Shown: positions 1 to 7,236 of the stretch, piece after piece
How the letters are laid out: the number at the start of each line of letters is the position of its first letter
How positions within the stretch are numbered: position 1 is the first letter of the stretch
Source of the DNA: Bacillota bacterium
GTDB lineage: Bacteria > Bacillota > Clostridia > Christensenellales > UMGS416
NCBI GenBank assembly: GCA_023421955.1
Contig: JAEZSE010000024.1
Span: 88,905-152,904, forward strand
Length of the DNA stretch: 64,000 nt
Reading direction: 5' to 3'
The notes under the pieces: model-generated
Told to the model about the DNA's origin: nothing
The model's database searches: none
Seen by the model: only the letters and a program-made list of their open reading frames with translations
Position numbers and translations under genes: made by a program

Positions 1-387
1 TTGGTTTGGAAAGCTTCGGTGATCATCTCCTTTATAACTTTAGTGGGCGGCGTGGTGTTGCTAATGAGCGCAATGCTCATCATGATCCAATCGCTTCGGG
101 CCCAGCCACCACATGGCGAGGAGAAATATGGTGAGGCCCCGAAAGAGGGGCTGGAGCGTGGGCCATATGAGGTAGTGCGCCACCCGATGATGTTGGCTGT
201 TATACTCGGTGGGCTGTCAATCCCTCTTTTTTTGGGATCAGGCATTGGATTTATCCCAGCCGCGTTGCTGGTTGCCACCGTGATTGCGCGCACGGCAGCG
301 GAAGATGAATGGCGTTTCAACAACTACGAATGGTTTTATGATTATACGAAGGAAGTATCCTATCGCTTGATTCCGTTTATCTGGTAA
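1..387 (+). CDS. Isoprenylcysteine methyltransferase-like membrane protein, probably 5'-truncated
   Basis: The frame is open from the first base and ends at 387, giving 128 residues, so the true start may lie outside the window. The sequence shows an N-terminal hydrophobic helix (about residues 5-28), then the motif GPYEVVRHPMMLA, which matches the G-P-Y-x-x-x-R-H-P signature of the ICMT/PEMT methyltransferase-like superfamily. Another hydrophobic stretch follows, then a conserved-looking acidic segment AAEDEWRF. In this superfamily the C-terminal half binds S-adenosylmethionine next to the membrane. Substrate and role cannot be inferred; bacterial members are mostly uncharacterised. No operon partner is visible, because the next gene starts 273 bp downstream behind its own promoter-like sequence. 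Confidence 0.6.
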   Translation: MVWKASVIISFITLVGGVVLLMSAMLIMIQSLRAQPPHGEEKYGEAPKEGLERGPYEVVRHPMMLAVILGGLSIPLFLGSGIGFIPAALLVATVIARTAAEDEWRFNNYEWFYDYTKEVSYRLIPFIW

Positions 388-412
388 CAGGTTAATTTGT
401 GAATTCTTCGTA

Positions 413-440
413 TTGGCTCTCGTTTGGTTCACCTTATAAT
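413..440 (+). promoter_or_regulatory. Candidate sigma-A promoter upstream of the HMA-TauE-cupredoxin gene
   Basis: TTGGCT at 413-418 and a perfect TATAAT at 435-440 are separated by 16 bp. If used, the transcript has a leader of about 210 nt before the gene at 661. This is a pattern match only. Confidence 0.4.
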
Positions 441-660
441 GTCTTGAAAGCTCCAGGCCGCTGAGGCCTACACGGGCTGTATCGCCCAAAGACTGCCACT
501 AAAACCTTCGATACTTTGGTGCGGAAATAGTTTTCTGCATTTTAGTTTTTTGTTCGTATTGAAGCAATTTTGCTGCATGTTATTAAATCTACATCAAATC
601 TACACAACTTGGGGTTAAAGTGTTGCCATCAAACTCTGGATTTAACTCAGGGAGGCATGA

Positions 661-2556
661 ATGAGCAATACGAAACGCACGTTCACCGTCAAGGGCATGA
701 CATGCACCGGGTGCGAGATGAAGGTGGAAAGGATTTTAAACAGGCTGGGCGGCGTCAAGTCGGCTAAGGCTAGCTTCTCCGGCAACACCGTCACGGTCGA
801 ATATGACCCTGGTGTGGCTGGTGTGCTTGTGATGTCGCAGGCATTGGAAAATGCCGGATATGCGCTTGGATCCGAGGAAGTCGGAGCTTCAAAGCGTCAG
901 TTAAGCAATCCCCAGGGCAAAAAGCGATTGCGCGTGGATCAGATGATCGGTCTCGTGATTCTGCTCGTGGCAGTATATTTTCTGGTTGATAAAACAATAG
1001 GCTTTAACTTCATTCCTGAGGTCAACGCATCGATGGGCTACGGCATGCTGTTTGTCGTGGGCCTGCTCACCAGCATCCACTGCGTGGCGATGTGCGGCGG
1101 GATCAATATGTCTCAGTGTGTGAATCCTGCTGTTCAATCTGGAGACAAGCCATCAGCCAAGGTCATGCCCAGCCTGCTGTATAATGCCGGCAGGGTAATT
1201 TCATATACCATCGTGGGCGGTATTGTGGGCGCCATCGGCTCAGTCATCAGCTTCTCTGGTTGGGCGAGGGGCGTTGTGGCGGTGCTGTCTGGCATTTTCA
1301 TGGTCGTGATGGGCGTCTCGATGTTGGGCATTTTCCCGTGGATCAACAAAATCATCCCCAGGATGCCCCGGTTCCTGCAGGCAAAGGCCGGGAATGCCCG
1401 GAAGGGAAGGGGCCCGTTTATTGTGGGCTTGTTGAACGGCCTGATGCCTTGTGGCCCGTTGCAGGCGATGCAGATTTATGCGCTGGGCACCGGCAGCTTT
1501 TTGACCGGCGCGTTGTCGATGTTCCTGTTTAGCCTGGGCACCGTGCCGCTGATGTTCGGCCTTGGGGCGTTAAGCTCCCTTCTAAGCTCGAAATTCACTT
1601 CAAGGATGATGAAAGTCAGCGCCGCGCTGGTGTTGTTGCTCGGTCTTGTGATGGTCAACAGAGGGCTGGCGCTTTCCGGTGTGAACTTCATGCAACCCCC
1701 TGAAGCCAAACCCCAGACTGTGGAAAACAACGGCAATGGCACGACAAATGGTGTGACCATCAAGGATGGCGTGCAATACATCACATCCAAGGTGACATCG
1801 GGCAGATACCCGCAGATCACGGTGCAGGCAGGGATCCCAGTGAAGTGGAATCTGCAGGCTGGAGCCAAGGACTTGAACGGCTGCAACCGGTCGATCATCA
1901 TCCCGGCATATAACCTGAATATCGATCTGAAGGCCGGCGACAACATCATCGAATTCACTCCGGATAAAGAAGGAACAATCCCATACTCCTGCTGGATGGG
2001 CATGATTACGAGCCGGATCAACGTGGTCGCACCCGGAAGCACAGTGCCGTCGGGAACGGAACCAGCCGGCGATTCCGGTTCTTCTACCGGGTCTACCGGG
2101 GTTCCCGGTATTTCTGGCGGAGGCTGCTGTTCGTCCGCAGCATTGGCACCAGAGTTTGCCAACGGCAACATCCCGACAGACGATATTGCCATGCCTGAGA
2201 GTGAAGACGGCGTCCAGGTGGTCACGATCAAGGTGAGCGACCAGGGTTATTCACCGGCAGTTGCGGTCGTGCAGAAGGGTGTGAAGACAAAGATCAGATT
2301 CGTGGGTGAGAAATTGAATCCGTGCAATTCTTCCGTGATTTTCCCGGAGTACAATGGCGGGCTGAACCTTTCCGCTGGCCAGATGGAAACACCGGAGCTT
2401 ACTCCGGATCAGGACTTCACGTTTGAGTGCTCCATGAGCATGTTGCATGGATATGTGAAGGTCGTTGATGACATCAACAAGATAGACATAGAGAAGATAA
2501 AGGAAGAAATTGCTCAATACAAGCCTGCGACCACCGGGGCTGGCTGCTGCGGCTGA
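661..2556 (+). CDS. HMA / TauE-SafE (DsbD_2-like) / double cupredoxin fusion membrane protein
   Basis: This 631-residue multidomain protein is probably a copper-handling membrane protein. Residues 5-70 are a heavy-metal-associated domain with the metal loop GMTCTGCE. A hydrophobic helix at about 93-115 leads into a six-helix TauE/SafE (DsbD_2-like) core (about 120-340) containing HCVAMCGGINMSQC and GLMPCGPLQAMQ, typical of cytochrome-c-maturation or metal-transport relatives. Two cupredoxin-like domains follow (about 363-453 and 518-603). Each has a Cys-Asn pair (GCNRS, PCNSS) and a late Cys-Met motif (SCWMGM, ECSMSM). Cys-rich tails GGGCCSS (about 485) and a terminal CCG flank the second domain. 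The start is supported by GGAGG about 7 bp upstream. It lies in a copper island with HxlR, CopA and CopZ. Transfer of copper between the HMA, the membrane core and extracellular cupredoxins is inference. Confidence 0.8.
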   Translation: MSNTKRTFTVKGMTCTGCEMKVERILNRLGGVKSAKASFSGNTVTVEYDPGVAGVLVMSQALENAGYALGSEEVGASKRQLSNPQGKKRLRVDQMIGLVILLVAVYFLVDKTIGFNFIPEVNASMGYGMLFVVGLLTSIHCVAMCGGINMSQCVNPAVQSGDKPSAKVMPSLLYNAGRVISYTIVGGIVGAIGSVISFSGWARGVVAVLSGIFMVVMGVSMLGIFPWINKIIPRMPRFLQAKAGNARKGRGPFIVGLLNGLMPCGPLQAMQIYALGTGSFLTGALSMFLFSLGTVPLMFGLGALSSLLSSKFTSRMMKVSAALVLLLGLVMVNRGLALSGVNFMQPPEAKPQTVENNGNGTTNGVTIKDGVQYITSKVTSGRYPQITVQAGIPVKWNLQAGAKDLNGCNRSIIIPAYNLNIDLKAGDNIIEFTPDKEGTIPYSCWMGMITSRINVVAPGSTVPSGTEPAGDSGSSTGSTGVPGISGGGCCSSAALAPEFANGNIPTDDIAMPESEDGVQVVTIKVSDQGYSPAVAVVQKGVKTKIRFVGEKLNPCNSSVIFPEYNGGLNLSAGQMETPELTPDQDFTFECSMSMLHGYVKVVDDINKIDIEKIKEEIAQYKPATTGAGCCG

Positions 2557-2564
2557 TTTGCACT

Positions 2565-2939
2565 TCAGACTTTATCATCTCCAGAGGTGCGGCTCATGGT
2601 GCATGAAATTGCGCAATGGTTGCTCCGCATATAGCCTGCGCCCCAGTCATACATCGAAACCAGTATCGGTTTGAGGCTCATTCCGAGATCGGTCAGCGAG
2701 TATTCCACTTTGGGCGGCACCACCGGATAAACCTTGCGGCTGAGCAGGTTGTCGTTTTCCAGCTCGCGAAGCTGTTGGGTCAGCATCTTTGGCGTGGCTT
2801 GCGGAACAAGTTTCGCAATTTCGCCATGCCGCATGGTGCCGTTCACGAGATGCCACAGAATCAGAGCCTTATACTTCCCGCCAATGAGCTTCAGGGTGGC
2901 GTCTACAGGGCAGTTTGGGCCGGCATTGCTGCAATTCAT
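2565..2939 (-). CDS. HxlR-family winged-helix transcriptional regulator
   Basis: This 124-residue protein has the compact HxlR/DUF24 fold: LKLIGGKYKALILWHL, then the recognition-helix region TPKMLTQQLRELE and the wing ending PKVEYSLTDLG. N-terminal cysteines at residues 3 and 9 and further Cys near the C terminus could serve redox or metal sensing, as the single N-terminal Cys does in YodB/HypR-type members; that role is inferred here. The start is supported by a GGAGGA-like ribosome site on the minus strand. It is divergent from copA, with a near-palindrome in the shared 143-bp region, so it probably controls copA and itself. Its 3' end is only 8 bp from the convergent fusion gene. Confidence 0.88.
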   Translation of the reverse strand: MNCSNAGPNCPVDATLKLIGGKYKALILWHLVNGTMRHGEIAKLVPQATPKMLTQQLRELENDNLLSRKVYPVVPPKVEYSLTDLGMSLKPILVSMYDWGAGYMRSNHCAISCTMSRTSGDDKV

Positions 2940-2970
2940 GGGAAGAATCCTCCTTGGTATCCTAAAGGGT

Positions 2971-2995
2971 AGTATGGCACAATATAGTGCGTACT
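2971..2995. promoter_or_regulatory. Imperfect palindrome, candidate HxlR operator
   Basis: AGTATGGCAC at 2971-2980 and GTGCGTACT at 2987-2995 form an inverted repeat around AATATA, with AGTA/TACT outer and GCAC/GTGC inner arms. It lies between the divergent hxlR and copA starts and abuts the copA -35 box, where a repressor would block transcription. Assignment to HxlR rests on position only. Confidence 0.45.
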
Positions 2996-3023
2996 TGTAT
3001 TACTAGATGGTTATATCTACAAT
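2995..3023 (+). promoter_or_regulatory. copA promoter
   Basis: TTGTAT at 2995-3000 and TACAAT at 3018-3023 have exactly 17 bp between them. They lie 60 bp upstream of the copA start and overlap the end of the candidate operator by one base. Confidence 0.5.
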
Positions 3024-3082
3024 AGCATTGAGCCAAGGGGATGTCAAGGGTTGGAACGAGAACAATATGTCCGGAGGGAATC

Positions 3083-5551
3083 ATGATAGAGAAGCAATAC
3101 AAAGTAACAGGCATGACGTGCGCGTCCTGCTCCGCGCATGTACAGAAGGCCGTCTCAAAGGCGCAGGGCGTAGCTTTGGCTGACGTGAACCTGGCCACAG
3201 AGAAGCTGACTGTGCGTTTTGATGAAGCGCAAATAGGGTATGAGCAGTTGAAAAAGACCGTGGAAGACGCCGGTTACGGTTTGGAGGAGCTCAGCCAGCC
3301 CAGGAAAGTTGAGCTGGCAATCGAAGGCATGACCTGCGCGGCGTGTTCCTCTGCGGTGGAGCGAGCTACCAGGAAGCTGAATGGTGTGAAATCTGCCACG
3401 GTGAACCTGGCCACGAACAGGGGCGTGTTCGAATACGACCCGGCAGTTGTGAAGCTGTCTGAGATCAAGTCGGCCATTACTGGCGCCGGCTACACACCGA
3501 GGGATATCGAGGGCGAAAAGACCCGCGACGTGGAAGCTGAGCAGCGGGCCCGTGGGCTTATGATGATGCGGATCCGCCTGATTGTGGCTTCCGTGTTTTC
3601 CCTGCCAATCCTCTACATCGCGATGTCGCACATGTTCCCTGTGTTAGGGTTGCCCATCCCGTACTTCATGGGGTCCCATGATTTTCCGCTGATGTTTGCG
3701 CTGGTACAGCTTGTGTTCACAATCCCAGTGATCGTGGCCGGCAGCAAGTTCTTCCGGGTGGGGATGAAGACGTTACTGAAGGGCTCGCCCAATATGGACA
3801 CGCTGGTGGCCATTGGCACCGGCAGCGCGTTCCTGTATGGCATCTTTGCCACAGTGAAGATCTGGCTGGGATCCTTTGAATATGCCCAGTCGCTCTACTT
3901 TGAGTCCGCTGCCGTCGTGATCACGCTGGTGATGCTGGGCAAATACCTGGAAGCGGTCAGTAAGGGCAAGACATCGGAAGCCATCAAGAAGCTGATGGGC
4001 TTGAAGCCCAAGACAGCGTTCATTATGAAGGACGGTGCCGAACTGGAAGTGCCGCTGGATGAGGTCTCCGTAGGTGACACAGTGGTCGTGCGGCCTGGCT
4101 CCACAGTGCCGGTGGACGGTGTCGTGTTGGAAGGCGCTTCCTCAGTCGACGAGTCGATGCTGACCGGCGAAAGCCTGCCGGTGGAAAAGGGCCCTGACAG
4201 CGATGTGACCGGCGGCAGCATCAACGGCGAAGGCCTGCTAAAGTTTCGGGCTACCCGGGTTGGCGCGGACACGGCGCTTTCCAAGATCATCAAGCTCGTG
4301 GAGGACGCCCAGGGCAAGAAGGCTCCCATCGCCAAGATGGCCGACATCATCTCCGGCTACTTCGTACCGGTCGTGCTGGGGATTGCATTGGTCGCGGCGA
4401 TTGCCTGGGCGCTGGCGGGCAAGGATTTCAATTTCTCGCTAAACGTCTTCGTAACAGTGCTGGTGATCGCATGCCCCTGCGCGCTGGGCCTTGCCACACC
4501 CACGGCCATCATGGTGGGAACAGGCAAGGGAGCGGAGCTCGGCATCCTTATCAAAGGTGGCGAGGCGCTGGAGACCACGCACAAGATCAAAACGGTCGTG
4601 TTTGACAAGACCGGTACGATCACAGAGGGCAAGCCGGTGTTGACCGATGTGGTAACCTTCGGTGGCATTGAAGAAAAGGAAGCGCTGCTCCTGTGCGCTT
4701 CGGCGGAACGGGGCAGCGAGCACCCAATCGCCCGCGCCATCGTTCAAGGTGCGATGCAGAGGGGATTCACACTGGGCGATCCTGACGCTTTTAAAGCAGT
4801 GCCCGGACGGGGCATTGACGCAGTCGTCATGGGTAGGAGAGTGCTGGCCGGCAACGTGAAGCTGATGAATGAAAACGGCATCGAGACCCAAATGGCTGCG
4901 GCGGACGCTGCATCGCTCTCCCAAAAGGGCAGGACACTGATGTATGTGGCGGTGAACGGCAAGCTTGCGGCGCTGATGGCTGCAGCCGATACGATCAAGT
5001 CCACCAGCAAGGCCGCCATCGAACGGCTGAAGGCCATGGGTGTCGAAGTTGCGATGATTACTGGCGACAACCGCAATACGGCGGAGGTTATCGCCAAAGA
5101 AGCGGGGATCGACCGAGTGCTGGCCGACGTGCTGCCGCAGGACAAGGCTGGCGAGGTCAAGAAGCTACAGGAAGCCGGCCAAAAGGTTGCCATGGTGGGT
5201 GACGGCATCAACGACGCGCCAGCGCTGGTGCAGGCCGACATCGGCATGGCCATCGGCACCGGTACCGACGTGGCTGTGGAAAGCGCGGATGTGGTACTGA
5301 TGGGCGGAGACCTGAATGAAGTAGCCTCTGCCATCGCCCTGAGCCGTGCGACGATCCGCAACATCCGGCAGAACCTCTTCTGGGCGTTTGTCTACAACCT
5401 GGCGGGCATTCCGCTGGCCGCAGGCTTGATCTACGCTCTTGGCGGACCGCTTCTGAACCCGATCTACGCAGGCGCCGCGATGGCCCTGAGCTCTGTGTCC
5501 GTAGTAACCAATGCGCTGCGCCTCAGGCGTTTCAAGATCAAGAAACACTAA
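3083..5551 (+). CDS. copA: Copper-translocating P1B-type ATPase CopA
   Basis: An 822-residue P-type ATPase exporting Cu(I) across the cytoplasmic membrane at the expense of ATP. Two N-terminal HMA domains carry GMTCASC and GMTCAACS (within residues 1-140). The transmembrane ion site CPC is at residues 464-466. The phosphorylated Asp is D508 in DKTGT, and the hinge motif GDGINDAPAL is near the C terminus. Length and order match bacterial CopA. An upstream in-frame ATG at 3041 exists, but the ATG at 3083 follows CCGGAGGG with good spacing and begins directly with an HMA domain, so it is preferred. It heads a run with the lipoprotein (28-bp gap) and the CopZ-like gene (15-bp gap). Likely repressed by the divergent HxlR protein. 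Confidence 0.96.
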   Translation: MIEKQYKVTGMTCASCSAHVQKAVSKAQGVALADVNLATEKLTVRFDEAQIGYEQLKKTVEDAGYGLEELSQPRKVELAIEGMTCAACSSAVERATRKLNGVKSATVNLATNRGVFEYDPAVVKLSEIKSAITGAGYTPRDIEGEKTRDVEAEQRARGLMMMRIRLIVASVFSLPILYIAMSHMFPVLGLPIPYFMGSHDFPLMFALVQLVFTIPVIVAGSKFFRVGMKTLLKGSPNMDTLVAIGTGSAFLYGIFATVKIWLGSFEYAQSLYFESAAVVITLVMLGKYLEAVSKGKTSEAIKKLMGLKPKTAFIMKDGAELEVPLDEVSVGDTVVVRPGSTVPVDGVVLEGASSVDESMLTGESLPVEKGPDSDVTGGSINGEGLLKFRATRVGADTALSKIIKLVEDAQGKKAPIAKMADIISGYFVPVVLGIALVAAIAWALAGKDFNFSLNVFVTVLVIACPCALGLATPTAIMVGTGKGAELGILIKGGEALETTHKIKTVVFDKTGTITEGKPVLTDVVTFGGIEEKEALLLCASAERGSEHPIARAIVQGAMQRGFTLGDPDAFKAVPGRGIDAVVMGRRVLAGNVKLMNENGIETQMAAADAASLSQKGRTLMYVAVNGKLAALMAAADTIKSTSKAAIERLKAMGVEVAMITGDNRNTAEVIAKEAGIDRVLADVLPQDKAGEVKKLQEAGQKVAMVGDGINDAPALVQADIGMAIGTGTDVAVESADVVLMGGDLNEVASAIALSRATIRNIRQNLFWAFVYNLAGIPLAAGLIYALGGPLLNPIYAGAAMALSSVSVVTNALRLRRFKIKKH

Positions 5552-5579
5552 GAAGAATAAACAATTGGAGGAATCTATC

Positions 5580-6233
5580 ATGAAGAAAACAACTCTGATC
5601 CTTGCAAGCCTTGTTCTGGCCGCTTTGTTGCTGGCTGGCTGCGCCGCAGCCGACGTGGTTTTGAAGTATAGCCCCGGTTCCTTCGAAGCCATCACGAAGG
5701 CATTCCCTGACCTTGTGAAGGACAACACGACTACAGACCACTACTACTACCTTTCTGTGGACAGCGCTGCTACTCTGAAAATCAGCCATGACTATGACCT
5801 GACCGGCAGCGAGGACATCGTGATGGAAACAGCTCTGAAGCCCTTCACCGATGCAGGCTTGGATGTGAGCAAACTGGGCGACGGCTACCGTGTGGATGGT
5901 GAGAAGCTGCTGCTGACCGCCGACTACGGCAAGGGCAGCGGTATGAAAGACAATGTGAAGGACTCGCTGTATGAGTCTGTGAAGTTTGACCGTAAAGTGC
6001 TTTCCTACCACCAACTGCTGGACCATTACGGCATCAAGCTCCTGAAAGGTAAGTTCGAGTGGGGCAAGGACTACAAGACCAATGACAAGGACATCGTATT
6101 TGTGATCGCCGCAAAACCCCTTGCAGACATCGGCGTGGACGTGCAGAATATTGAGGGCTGGATATTCAAGACAATGAAGGATGTGGACGGCAGTGACATC
6201 GACGTGTTGCTGAAGCCCTATGATTTAAAATAG
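5580..6233 (+). CDS. Uncharacterised repeat-containing lipoprotein in the copper operon
   Basis: I do not recognise this 217-residue protein. It starts with a classical lipoprotein signal: basic MKK, a hydrophobic core and the lipobox LLAGC, so it should be anchored on the outer face of the membrane. The body appears to contain an internal duplication: segment EDIVMETALKPFTDAGLDV is echoed by KDIVFVIAAKPLADIGVDV about 90 residues later. It is charged and Tyr/Lys/Asp rich, with few Cys or Met, so no obvious metal site is seen; a few His occur (ISHDYD, YHQLLDHY). The start follows TTGGAGG. Its place between copA and copZ, with short gaps, suggests a role in extracytoplasmic copper handling or envelope stress, but that is guilt by association. 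Confidence 0.7.
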   Translation: MKKTTLILASLVLAALLLAGCAAADVVLKYSPGSFEAITKAFPDLVKDNTTTDHYYYLSVDSAATLKISHDYDLTGSEDIVMETALKPFTDAGLDVSKLGDGYRVDGEKLLLTADYGKGSGMKDNVKDSLYESVKFDRKVLSYHQLLDHYGIKLLKGKFEWGKDYKTNDKDIVFVIAAKPLADIGVDVQNIEGWIFKTMKDVDGSDIDVLLKPYDLK

Positions 6234-6248
6234 ACTGGAGGAAATGAT

Positions 6249-6461
6249 ATGGCAATCCAAGCAAGTGTACTAATTGTGGAGGGCATGTCTTGCAGCCACT
6301 GCGAAAACAGGATCAAGAAGGTTGTGGGTGTGTTGAATGGCGTGAGCGGCGTTTCCGTTGACCTGAAGGGTAAGAAGGTTGCGATAGACTTTGACCCCGA
6401 CAAAGTAACACTAGATACCATAAAGGCAACAATTGAGGACCAGGGCTACGAGGTAAAATAG
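6249..6461 (+). CDS. copZ: CopZ-like HMA-domain copper chaperone
   Basis: A 70-residue single HMA domain with the metal loop GMSCSHCE at residues 13-20 and the usual beta-alpha-beta-beta-alpha-beta length. Such proteins bind Cu(I) with the two Cys and hand it to CopA in the cytoplasm. It follows the lipoprotein by 15 bp with the ribosome site TGGAGGAA, so it belongs to the copA transcript. A GC-rich hairpin lies directly after it. Mercury or other soft metals cannot be excluded from sequence alone. Confidence 0.88.
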   Translation: MAIQASVLIVEGMSCSHCENRIKKVVGVLNGVSGVSVDLKGKKVAIDFDPDKVTLDTIKATIEDQGYEVK

Positions 6462-6472
6462 CTATGTATGGT

Positions 6473-6495
6473 AAGGGCGGTGCAATTCCGCCCTT
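6473..6495 (+). terminator. Hairpin between copZ and the response regulator
   Basis: AAGGGCGG (6473-6480) and CCGCCCTT (6488-6495) form a perfect 8-bp stem with a TGCAATT loop. No T-run follows, so it may only attenuate read-through into the two-component genes or stabilise the upstream mRNA. Confidence 0.5.
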
Positions 6496-6522
6496 ATGCC
6501 ATTTCCTGAAAGGAATGCGGAG

Positions 6523-7236
6523 ATGCAGCAGCCCAAAACCATCCTGGTTGTAGATGATGAGGAGAAGATCATCGAGGTGATACAGTCTTACCTGCAGCAC
6601 GCTGGCTACCGGGTGGTTTCAGCATGCACCGGCAAAGAAGCACTAGAACTGTTCGATCGGGCCAACCCTGTGTTGGTCATACTGGACCTAATGCTGCCGG
6701 ACATGTCGGGCGAGGATGTCTGCCGCACGATCCGCCGGAAGTCGAGGGTGCCGGTTATTATGCTGTCGGCCAAGGTGGAGGACACGAATATTGTGCAGGG
6801 CCTGGAGATCGGCGCGGATGATTATGTCACCAAGCCCTTTAGTCTCAGGCAATTGCTGGCCAGGGTGGATGCTGTATTGCGAAGGGTGACCAACGAGGCA
6901 GTTCCGGTAGCCTCTTCCATTACATACAACAACGGGGAGCTCATGATCGACAGCCAGAAGCATGAGGTCCGCAAGCGTGGGGAACTGGTCGCACTGACAC
7001 CCAATGAATTCAATCTATTTATGACCATGGTGAAGTACCCTTTAAAGGTTTTTACCAGGGATGAATTGATCACATTGGCTCTTGGTGATGACGAATATCA
7101 AGGGTTTGAGCGGGCTGTGGATACCCATATCAAAAACATCAGGCAGAAACTGGAGGACAACCCGAAAACTCCCAAATACGTAATTACAGTTTATGGGGTT
7201 GGGTATAAGTTTGGTGGTGAATATGATGAAACTTAG
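6523..7236 (+). CDS. OmpR/PhoB-family response regulator
   Basis: A 237-residue regulator with an N-terminal receiver domain (acidic pocket VVDDEE, phospho-acceptor D55 in LDLMLPD, Lys in VTKPF) and a C-terminal winged helix with LTPNEFNLFMTMVKYP and YVITVYGVGYKFG. The ATG at 6523 is preferred over an in-frame ATG at 6496: the earlier one sits immediately after a hairpin, while 6523 follows AAAGGA. Its end overlaps the kinase start by 14 bp, so the pair is translationally coupled. It probably activates genes of this metal island in response to the partner kinase; the signal is inferred from location. Confidence 0.92.
   Translation: MQQPKTILVVDDEEKIIEVIQSYLQHAGYRVVSACTGKEALELFDRANPVLVILDLMLPDMSGEDVCRTIRRKSRVPVIMLSAKVEDTNIVQGLEIGADDYVTKPFSLRQLLARVDAVLRRVTNEAVPVASSITYNNGELMIDSQKHEVRKRGELVALTPNEFNLFMTMVKYPLKVFTRDELITLALGDDEYQGFERAVDTHIKNIRQKLEDNPKTPKYVITVYGVGYKFGGEYDET

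Noticed and set aside
388..660. Metal-responsive riboswitch in the leader of the HMA-TauE-cupredoxin gene
   Set aside because: Only a short GGCC-type stem is visible; no known riboswitch core could be recognised.
1476..2231. Long minus-strand frame opposite the HMA-TauE-cupredoxin gene
   Set aside because: It is antisense to a clear multidomain gene, has no ribosome site or family motif, and reflects codon bias of the true gene.
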